NCBI GenBank assembly: GCA_903772945.1
Contig: CAICTM010001448.1
Location: 1 to 29,111, forward strand
DNA from: Seminavis robusta
Taxonomy: Eukaryota; Bacillariophyta; Bacillariophyceae; Naviculales; Naviculaceae
Reading direction: 5' to 3'
DNA length: 29,111 nt
The notes beneath the pieces are model-generated. The model was not told the DNA's origin and ran no database searches. It saw only the letters and a program-made list of their open reading frames with translations. The translations under genes and the position numbers were made by a program. Shown in pieces: positions 9,572 through 19,053 of this stretch. The stretch's first letter is position 1. Each line of letters starts with the position of its first letter.

Positions 9572-12500
9572 TTGGTTCTCATCAAATGTTTCAAGTGAGC
9601 ACTTGAATTCTCATCAGAACTTCACTGCTGAGGAGTGTCAGCTGACAGTTGGGGCACTGTCACTGCAGGATTCAGTGTTTTCTTGTCCTGGCTTGGTCTT
9701 GGGAACTGGACATGTGTACCAGTGTGCAAGCAGGATTCAAAGCAGCTTTCTTGCATGGTGGTACGGTACTACATGTACCAGCTATGGCCGGCTACGGCAC
9801 AGCTACTGCATGTACCTAGCTAGCTAGTAGCTTGTGCAACAGCAGAACCAGCCCGTCCGCTGCGGGCTGCCACAGGCCGCAGTCATTGCCGGCCCTGCTG
9901 CTGTCTTCTGTCTTCCAATCTCTCTCTGAACCATCAGCGAGCAATTGTACAACGCAGCTAATAGGTAGTCGGTCAGCGGACGCGAACGGGAAACAAACAA
10001 CCCTGGTTCGTTTTCTTGTACATGTAGAATGGTTCGATTTGCTGCAATTGATAAATTCATTCCCCTACGAAAAGAAAACGGCGCATCTTAGGCCATGAGA
10101 GGCGCGACCAAGTGGTGGCTGTGGCCTCCGTGGTGATGGGTGGATGAGCACTAGCACCAACTTGGATAGCGCACAATCGCCGTCAATCCCCATCAAACGA
10201 GCAGCGGTTGATGGAGCTGCGGAAGACCACGAAACACGCCGCAGTCCCAGCCACTCCTGTACAACTCGATCCGTCGAACAATAGCGGGAGGGAGTAGCAC
10301 GCCATTGGAGGCGGCGAAAGGACAACTCAACCGAGGGAGATAATGGCCATGGTCCACTTGTCCGCTTTGGTTGTTGTGCTCTTCTTCCGGTTGAATGGAA
10401 TGGGACAACTCGTTTGGGTGACCCCGTCGAGGTTCTGGTTTGGCTGGTCCCGTCAAAGTTCTGGTTTTCGTGATATCTGTTCGGCAAACATCGCGTGTGG
10501 AAGCAGTCATCTACCGCCGCATGCCTGCGCAGACCAGAACTTCGCGGCCAATCAAGTGTCTCGCAAACGCCCCTGGTATCATGGTTGCGACTGATGGCAG
10601 CGATTGATCGATATCAACGAGACCGTCAAGGTTGCCGTCGTGCCGTTGTCGAGCCGTCATGCTGCCGCCGATACCGGTGGTAGCACAACGAAAGGCCAAG
10701 ATGGATTGGAGCCTTCAGCAGAGCTGCGGCATCACGAGGCGAGCGCCATGAGCGGTAGTTGCTCGGTCTTGTCTTTATTCCAACACTATGATGGAGGAGT
10801 GCGGATGGTTGATGATGAAGCTGCCGGTTCGCTCGGCGGCTGCGGCGGGAATGACTGCATGGAGCTCTGCATGGCCACCAGTTTATTAGTATTCTCACCA
10901 GTTGTCCTCCTACCAAATGTTTCAAGCAGCTCTGCTGACCATTCAGCGGAGGTCACGACACGGGCGTGCGCTTTTTCCTGATTGGCTCGTTCATTCGAGA
11001 CCAACATGCTTCTTCGAAGATCCAAGCTCGCAACGTGCGTGTGCAACCACGAAGTGACATCAGCTGTCAGCCCAATGACAGGACGGAAAATCACCCCACA
11101 CTGCGGGCATCTGCGGGAAATGCAGGTTCTTCTTGTGTTCTGTCGTTATTCTAATGCTGAGTGACTGGAGTGGTTCCTCTTGTGGTGCTTTTTGCGCGCA
11201 ACACCAGTCTCCGTTAGAACCACAATACCAGCTTCACTGGCTTTTACAGTGCATCAAAACCAAAGCAGCAAACACCTTGGAACCAGTGCCTGCACTTTGC
11301 TGGCTACCTAGCTAGTGCTGTCACAGCTAAGCATAGCTAGCTTTAGACCAGGAAAAAGCAAAGAAAAGGGGCAAAATAGAAGGTTTTCGGCAATTTATTT
11401 CGAGTCCATCACACTCTGGATTGAAACAAACCAATTTCACTGGCAGCAGCTTGTACCGGTAGCTACTAGCTACTATGAGTTTTTTAAATAGTTCCTTTTT
11501 GGCTCAGAATCTTATACAATTGTGGTTGCAAGGAAGCATGCCAGTGAAAAGTGCCAAAGAGATCTTTTTTAATTCTGGTTGTTTATCTGATACTTAGGTG
11601 CCACTTGCATTTTCATGGCAAGGCAGGCTTGCCGTGTCAGAATTTGTGTCAGAAACCAATGATGCAGGTGACTTCAAAATCTCAAGTTTTCAAGTGAAGG
11701 CAGAGGGAAAGTTGTGTGGAATGCTGGGGATAGTCAATTTCCAGAACTAACAGTAGACCAGAAACAATGGCCATTCTGCTATTTAAAGCTATCTATTTCT
11801 TTCTACCACATGCTCGCATTGACAGCCAGTTAGACTTGTCATTGTTGAACAATATTGATCGTGCCTTTTGTGGTTGGCTGCAGCCTCCATGTTCAAGTTG
11901 TGTGGATACTGTCCAGATTTCTTCAATCGTTCAGTGTCCATTCCTCATTAGTGCAACTGCAAATATTCTCTCTAACTAAGAGGGGTTCTTTGTGTGTTGC
12001 AAATGCTGCTGGTGGTATCTGCAGGTAGCAAAAGCAGCCAGCAGGCAAAAATTGGTATTACTGGTGTCATCGTCTGCAGGAAGCCAAGCAGAAAGTGTCC
12101 AAAAGGAAAGCAGCATCAGGGAGGGCTGCTTTGGATATTGGATCCACAGCTAACTAAAAGGCAACACTTACTTGTCAAGGGCAGCTTCCAAAACTGTTCT
12201 TCCAATCTCTTGTTGGTGCTTGAGACTTGAGACTCCCCAGCGCTCCATGCTGTCGGCAGCAGGTTTTCAACGTTAGCTGTTTAAGCGATTTACTGTATGT
12301 AGAAACGTACCGTGAGGTAAACTCTACCGGTACAACCTGCTGTCTCGTTGTTGGCGCCCTTCTTGGCCCAATCAATTGGCGCTTCGGCATAAACTCAACT
12401 CTCTTTGAACAAACAAAGCAGGGACCATTTTGCTTTGCCATCACAATCATTGCTCCTCTCTTGTCATTGGATCCAGACAAGAGTGGTGCTTGTATGACAC

Positions 12501-12646
12501 GGCACCTGGTACGGTTGGAGCGTTGAAGATTGATTGGTCTGGAAAGAGACAAAGCCAAGGACAGCTGAGTGTGTGCGGCTCCCACACAGACGAAAGATTT
12601 GTTTGGACTTGGACGTTATCGAAAGATAGCAGATAGTAGTAGTAGA

Positions 12647-15600
12647 ATGGACCCTCGAAACCCTCCCCCACATCGGCCGTGGAACAACGGGTTTTCCAGT
12701 CATCAGCAGCAGCCGCAAAACGGTAGGCGCGAACCGCCCCCCAATGCGGCAGCTTCAATTCACAAACAGCCAAGGCCACCAATGATGGGACCTGGACTGC
12801 GACAACAACCCACTTATCATTTGGCACAGCAGAACGGAGCCCGTAGCAACCGAGACAAACAACATATTCGATCCAAGATACAGCAGTGCCAGCCACAAAA
12901 AAGTTTTGAATCGCAAGAGAACCGATCCACTACTACTGGTAGTAGTTTCGGCCAGCAACACCACTATCCAGAAGGACAGCACGGTCAGCAGCATCGACCC
13001 AACCACCAGCATCATCAAGGAGACAACAATTCATACGCTAGGCACATTACTACTAGCCATCATCATCATCATCATCAGTCGCAACCGAGACCAGAAAGAA
13101 ATCCGTCATTCACTCATCATCATCAAGCACGCGATCAGTACAGTGGCAGTACCAGTAGTAGTAGGGACAGCAGCAGCCACCATCACCAACAGCAGCAATA
13201 CACTTCTTGGAATCGTAATCAGCAGCACCAAAAACCATCGTTTCATAGTCAACAAGATCAGAACCCATCTCATCATCAGCAACGTGAACAGAGCCAATCT
13301 CATTTTCACCAAGGGGATCCTCGGTTCAAGCAACAAATGATGGGTTCTTCTTCTCATAGGGACTTGGCGTCGTCGTCTGAGCACGCATCATCACCAAAAT
13401 CGCAAAGTTGCTATTCCTCCCTAGCAAGTGACCCGCGACCAGAATTTCGAAAGCCACCTCCTCAAGTTCGGCCACCACCGCCTCAGCAGCAGCCACTTTT
13501 TCGCCGGGTTCGGCCCACCAAGCCGTTGGCACAGGCGCTGTCATCAGGCAATCGCCCGAATGGTGCTATCAAATCATCTGCATCAACAGCTTCAGGATCA
13601 AAAGGTGATGTCATTGAGTTGCTCTCGGACGATGATGAGGATAAAAAAGCCAGTACCAACAACAACAACAATCAAAATAGGGGGGACGATCATAACCACT
13701 CGGAGAGGGACAGTGCTAGCGATGGGACAAATTCAAAGAAAAATAGTAGCAGCACGGTGAATAATCTGGGTCGCAACGCTGGTACGGACAGTAATCAGCA
13801 GAGAATTGTCCATAATTCGGGCTCCAATAACAACAGCATTTCAGGCCATGTTCCTGTCAACAATCCAACGTTGCAGTTTGGTGGAATGTCTGTTCCCAGA
13901 AAATCAACCCAAAACAACAGCAGTCAGCGCCAGACAACAACTCAAACAACAAGTCAACCAGGTCGACGAGCTGGTTTGGCAAATAATCATGGTGGAGCAT
14001 CCGATGCCTCCTCGAGCGTGGCATCCAACGAGGCACCACCAAACAACGCCAAAAAAAGTCCAAATTCAGCAAAGATGGTGGTGCTGTTGTCGTCATCGGA
14101 CGAGGAGAGCGACGAGGACGAGCAAGAGGAGACTGCACCCATGGACCAAACAACGGAATCTGCTAGTATCAAGCGGAGCAGCAGTAGTGACAGCCGCAAC
14201 ACTAGACCCATGTCAGAGACCGGCGCCGATACAACGGCAGATCGTGGCAGAGCTCAGAAATTGGAGGAGCATGCATCATCCGTTGCTGGGAAAACGGATG
14301 ACGAGGGGACAACCAGCAAAAACGTGGACGAAACTTTGAGAAGGGATCAACCCAAGAATAACTCGAGAAGCTCCAATGATGATGACAGCGATAGAGGCAA
14401 CACCAGAAGCTCGGATGATAGCGAAAGCGGTCAAGTTGAGTCGCGAGACGAGAAGTCTGACAGTGACGATGACGATGACGAAGACAACGAAGCATCGCAA
14501 GGAAAGATGAAACGACTTGCAAGGAAAACATGCATGAAAGCTGGAAGTCGATTCACCACTCCCTCTGCCCGCAAATCGGCGCTTCTTACGCAAGCTTTGC
14601 CACGAGGGAAGAAGAAGCGAAAATACATAGCTTCGGATGATGAAGAGGACGACTTGGTGGATACCGACTCTGAGGGAGATGTAAGCAATCGCGTGAACAG
14701 CCGTGCCAATCAGGAGCACGATGGTGACAACTCTGAATCCTCTGAAGAGGCTCCGAACCCACACGATGACAATTTTGACAGCAGAGGGCATTCATCAGAC
14801 AACGAGAGTATTGCTCGGTCAGACCAACGGCCAAAGCAGACTGCAAGAAAAACGGCCTTGTCGAAAGCGTTGAAAGCTTCTTCGTCAGCGCGTCAGAGCG
14901 TAATATCTCCACCTTGTGCGCCTGCAGATCAGAAGGACAAACCGATGGAAGACGAAGTGGAAGTTATCGACGTCGATGACGATGACAACGACAACAACGA
15001 CGACGATGATGGCGAGTATAGACGAGATGTTCGCCGTTCAGAGACAAGTCACCAACACGCGCAACGAGAACGAGCCCTGCACTCATCAATCAGCTCGGCT
15101 CCGAAGGCTTCGAACAACAAGGAGGAGCACAAAAAGAGAAGAGGTGATGACACCACTAATACATCAAAGCCGAAGTCGAAGCGAGCGAAGGCAGATGCCG
15201 AAAGCGAAGACGAAGAGTTTGAGTACGGCGAAAGTGGCGACGACTCGAGTGAGGTCGTAGAAGAAGAGGTTGATGCTCAACTGAAAACCCCGTCTCCGTT
15301 TGCCCAGCGGCGTTGCCGGAGGCGTATCAATCGAGTGCAATACACCGAGCCTTTGTTGGAATCTCCGTCTCCAGTGGCACCGAAACGTGACATTGCTCGA
15401 CCGGAAGCACCGGCAGAGGCAGAGTTTACGAACAAGCCCGATTGGGAAATGACGATTGTGGATCATCTTTCAGGCGTCGAACGCGACCCTGAGACGGGCC
15501 TTCCCGTTCGAAAAATCACCTGTTATGGGACCGGTGGTGGTAGGTTGCGATGCCGTTACGAGTTGAGGGTTGTTGTCTCCAGTGCGCTGCCTTGTTTCTC

Positions 15601-18333
15601 ACTGTTTTCATGTTGCTACTTCATATGTCTCACTTCCTTTCCGAAGAAATTCTGTATGATTTTCGAGTGGATATCAAGCAATCGAAGATTCCAAACGCTG
15701 GGTTTGGGGCCTTCTTGACATATCTTGGTGCTCGACACTTGAAAGGTGGTGCAATCGGCAAGAAAGCGCCCAAGCTGAATCAAAAACCACTATTGTTGGA
15801 TGAATTGGAGGCTGCCGGAGAGAATGGACATGGAATCCACGTCAAGCTGTGTGGCGAATCTTTGGATGAAGCCGCGGCAACTCGACCAAAGGGGATTGGT
15901 CCTGACCGGAAATATACAGAATCCGACTACGAGTTTTCGCCCACAACAGTGTTCTCTTCGAAAGGGAAAAACAATGGATTGATCCGTAAGCTACCTGTTT
16001 GTCCTCCTTTGGGAAATGGGCTTCTCTTGCCATGCTAACCATAATGACTGTGCGTTGCATTCTGCAGGATTAGGCCGGTACGGGCCCTTCAGACCCAATG
16101 ATCGAAAGCCAATTCTGCATTTTGACGTGAAGAGTTTTGTGTTTAGCTACGAGCCCAGTGAATGGTGCTTTGGGGTAGAAGAAAAGCTGTGGGAGTAAGT
16201 TTTTCCCTTCTCTGAATACTCCTCTCCTCCCTCTAGCTTCTAGCTTCTTCTAAACATCCAACTCTTCTCGAACAGCCGCCAAGACTGGATTATCGATATT
16301 ACTGATGACCTCACGGGCAAGACACACGATATTGCTAGAAGCAATCTATGTCAGTATGTGAATGAAGTGGGCCACAACAAGTCGTTGACACAGAATGTTC
16401 AAGCTTTGGATGTGCACGATCGATCTGTTTATTATTTTGTGAGTGCATGACAAGTGGATTCACACTGCAGGGGGGTGCAGTTGGGAAGATCACATTCTCA
16501 CTTTGTTGTGTTGATTCGTTTATTCCAGATTGACATTGAAGAACCAATGAAACAAGGAGACGAAGTTGAGCTTCTGACTGATTATTTCTCCTTTTATGAG
16601 GACGTTAGAGAACGCAAGGTAAGCATTGGTGCTACTGGCAAAGAGGTACAGATTGAATACAGTTTTCTCCAACGGCTAATATTTTTTATGACATCCAGGG
16701 ATACGGTGTTCGAAATTTGGAAGAAAATTTGAAAGACGACAGTGACCCCTTGGAGCGTTTGGTTCGGAACAATGATCTCCGTAGCAACATTGTAGGGAAA
16801 ATCAAGGAGCTTGACATTCATTCTCTTTTCATAATGTTGGAGTTCCTGGAAGAATCCATCCACGCTCCCTTGGTGAAGCTAACGAAGATGTTTCTCAAAG
16901 ACAGGAAAGTCCCACTTTTGGGTCGGCAACTGGTGGCTTTGTTCCGTGTGCAGATGGTTGGAGAAGTCGCCCTGCAGCAATTGAAGGAATTACAAAAAAC
17001 TGTCACGGCACGTACGGTGGAGCCAGGGCGCAAGCAGCCAGGATATCCCTGCGAGGGAATGATCAAACAATGCAATGAGTGGGCAAAAGGGATGGCATCC
17101 GTCTCATTCTTGTCCGAGTTTTCGGAAGGTGACCAGATTCTGATTGATCACGATGGCAAAAACGTCGTTGCAGCTCTTCAGGAGGAGAATGTGGAATCCA
17201 TGTGGTACCGTTTGAGGCACGACGTGGAATCCCCACTGGATCCAGCCATTTGGTGTCCCATCGCACTAGACATGGTTCGTCAACTCAGTTGCGAAGTAGA
17301 GGAAAACTCGCGGACGACAGAGCCACGCATATGCCTCTCGGAGGAAAAGATCCTACGCGCAGCAACTGAAGCCGCCAAGAAAGTACGGGCCCAAGCCAAG
17401 AATTTCGCGGGTGACAGTAAGGGGCTAGAATTTGAATCGGGCTGCCCTCCTGGCACTCATGCTTCCATTCGGCATTTGCCAGATCAATGCAAAAGATTCT
17501 ATGATGGGAGTTGTGGAAATCCAAAAGGCCTTTTGGCTGGTCTTCTGGACATACAAGGCTACGTGGATTCCTGCGTCATGTGTGAAGATCTCGTTGTAGA
17601 GAAATCTTTCTCTGTCCCCGTTGACCATGCAGCTCGCTTCGTAATGACACAATACAAAGCCTTTAAGACTGGATCCAAGATGGCGTCGCTTCCCAAGTCC
17701 GTGAGAGACAGCCAGAAAATGGGAGACCACATCAACGAGACCTGGTACATTGTCTGGCAGGTTGTCTTTCTGGCGCATAGCATCGCGACGAGGTACCTAC
17801 CCAAGGGGGGAGAGTCGCCCTCAGAGTATTCTCTGGAAAAGCTTTGTGCTGCTGTTGACTTGGACGAAAAGCTGGCCGAAGAAGCCCTGGAACAAAGGAT
17901 GTCCAAAAAGGTCATGAAGATTCACACGCGAAGGAATATGGTCATTGTGGATGCTGTGACAGGCAAAACATCGTACAGAGCCAGAAAGTCGACGGGCAAA
18001 AGCAAGGTCGCAAGACATTTAAAGGTGAAAACCAACGAGAGGAAATCCTCCAACTCTTTCGGGGTCGCGCGGCCCCCTGCAATTGAGATATCACGCGGAC
18101 CGCCTGATGAACAATTGCAAATTGCGGGAGGCTGGCCTACTGGTTGGGAGAGACGTGTCTTTGAACGTCAAAGCGGTGATTCGAAGGGTCACCGTGACCG
18201 CTACTGGTATTCACCGATGCTCAAGAAGAAGTTCCGCTCAATCAAAGAGGTGAAGGAGTTTATGGCGTGCTTATTGACTTGTGGGGGTAACGAGTCCACT
18301 GCATGGACAGTGTTCAAGAAAAGGAAGAAGTGA
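12647..18333 (+). CDS. SET-like plus methyl-CpG-binding domain (MBD) chromatin protein, six exons, about 1748 aa
   Basis: Probably a nuclear protein that reads methylated CpG. Exons are 12647-15539, 15647-15985, 16068-16194, 16276-16438, 16529-16618 and 16699-18333; all junctions are GT-AG and phases match, giving 5247 coding bases. Residues 1-960 are disordered: a Gln/His/Ser-rich start with six His in a row, then acidic Ser-rich stretches with three SUMO-interaction-like motifs (322, 478 and 771) and ARK[S/T] motifs resembling the H3 tail. Residues about 965-1206 look like a SET domain: SKIPNAGFGAFLT, WIIDITDDLTG, YVNEVGHNKS and GDEVELLTDYFSFYEDVRERKGYG. The NHSCxPN motif is degenerate, and no pre-SET or post-SET cysteine cluster is seen, so methyltransferase activity is uncertain. 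Residues 1207-1670 are not recognised. An MBD at about 1682-1730 (PTGWERRVFERQSG to KKKFRSIKEV) keeps the 5mC-contact residues R1694, D1704, Y1706, R1717 and S1718. ATG 12647 starts a plausible leader; an ATG-less frame extends upstream. Confidence 0.85.
15540..15646 (+). other. Intron 1 of the MBD/SET-like gene (107 bp)
   Basis: The donor is GTAGGT at 15540 and the acceptor AG is at 15645-15646. One codon base before and two after make GAA, and the frame then continues as ILYDFRVDIK. Reading through instead yields hydrophobic non-family sequence and a stop at 15718. Confidence 0.82.
15986..16067 (+). other. Intron 2 of the MBD/SET-like gene (82 bp)
   Basis: The donor is GTAAGC and the acceptor TTCTGCAG. 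The split codon C|GA encodes Arg, joining GKNNGLI to RLGRYGPF. Confidence 0.88.
16195..16275 (+). other. Intron 3 of the MBD/SET-like gene (81 bp)
   Basis: The donor is a consensus GTAAGT. A pyrimidine-rich tract precedes the acceptor AACAG. The split codon GA|C encodes Asp, joining EKLWE-side sequence to RQDWIIDI. Confidence 0.88.
16439..16528 (+). other. Intron 4 of the MBD/SET-like gene (90 bp)
   Basis: The donor is GTGAGT and the acceptor TTCCAG, phase 0, joining DRSVYYF to IDIEEPMKQG inside the SET-like core. Confidence 0.88.
16619..16698 (+). other. Intron 5 of the MBD/SET-like gene (80 bp)
   Basis: The donor is GTAAGC after AAG, the acceptor ATCCAG, phase 0. It joins YEDVRERK to GYGVRNLEEN at the end of the SET-like domain. 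Confidence 0.88.
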
Positions 18334-18926
18334 GAGATTGTTGGCATCTTTACCTTAGACCAATAGAGGCTGCCACCTCGACGCGTGTTGATGGTGGCTT
18401 ATGTTTTGGCCTACGGTATCAGTAAGCTACTAGCATAGGTATTAGCTTCTAGCCAGCCAGGGTTAGCCCACTTTTGCTATAGACCTGTACCTCCAAACGA
18501 ATGATCATTGATGGCTGAGTAGATAGATGTGCAATGTGTATCGTATCATTTGCTTGCATCCTTCGCTCATTGTTCAGGTTCCTCAAACGAAGGATGACTC
18601 GGTCGCTCCACTCTTGAGCACAACCAAGTTTCCCTTCTCCCAATCCATTGCCATATCACTTCGCTAAGTCTCAAAAAGTGGAGGTGTCGTGGCTGTGGGT
18701 ACTCGGCAGGCCGCATGAAAATTTAGCTGCTTCTATCCCGAAGTAAAATGTCACATAGAGCACCACGTGCAAGGATGATGCCGACAATTGGTACAGGAGT
18801 TCATTTCCGAAATTTTGGGCGCAGAAAAATCAACTTCCAACGGCAGCTCTCGTGAAATGGCATTTTTGTTGTCACCCAGGCCCACAACGAGCACGACACG
18901 ATGTGCCTTTGAGAGGACAGTTGGCC
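18334..18926. other. Intergenic stretch downstream of the MBD/SET-like gene
   Basis: It contains the 3' flank of the large gene and the promoter and leader of the first Ser/Pro-repeat gene. No canonical AATAAA was seen close to the stop at 18333. The last 35 bases belong to a tandem repeat that continues into the next coding region. Confidence 0.5.
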
Positions 18927-19053
18927 ATGGGATCGTCCGCCGAAGAAACGAGCAACAAGTCAGAAGGACCACCACGACACGACGTGCCTTGGAGAGGACA
19001 GTTGGCTATGGGATCGTCTGCCGAAGAAACGAGCAACAAGTCAGAAGGACCAA
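18892..19053 (+). repeat. Two tandem 81-base units spanning the start of the next gene
   Basis: Copies 18892-18972 and 18973-19053 are nearly identical. Each carries the same ATG context (GGCCATGG or GGCTATGG) and encodes MGSSAEETSNKSEGP, so the duplication doubled the start codon region. Confidence 0.9.

Larger units (their letters stand above)
8580..12646. other. Gene-poor stretch between the divergent SRA and MBD/SET-like genes
   Basis: About 4 kb with no convincing coding region. The open frames on both strands (for example 8533-9048, 10065-10487 minus, 10604-10981 and 12175-12585 minus) have no domain and no consistent composition. The SRA promoter should lie just right of 8579, and the promoter and 5' leader of the large gene just left of 12647, where GTA/TAG trinucleotides repeat at about 12632-12645. 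Short direct repeats occur at 9328-9571. Scattered palindromic words such as TACATGTA, AGCTAGCT and CCGGTA occur at 9770-9830, 10017-10026 and 11310-11480. No tRNA or other structured RNA was recognised. Confidence 0.5.

Noticed and set aside
10065..10981. ORFs on both strands at 10065-10510 (minus) and 10604-10981 (plus)
   Set aside because: Overlapping open frames on both strands with no domain and no consistent composition suggest chance in GC-richer DNA.
13055..13078. Six-histidine run resembling an artificial tag
   Set aside because: It is a natural CAT microsatellite inside a broadly His/Gln-rich disordered region.
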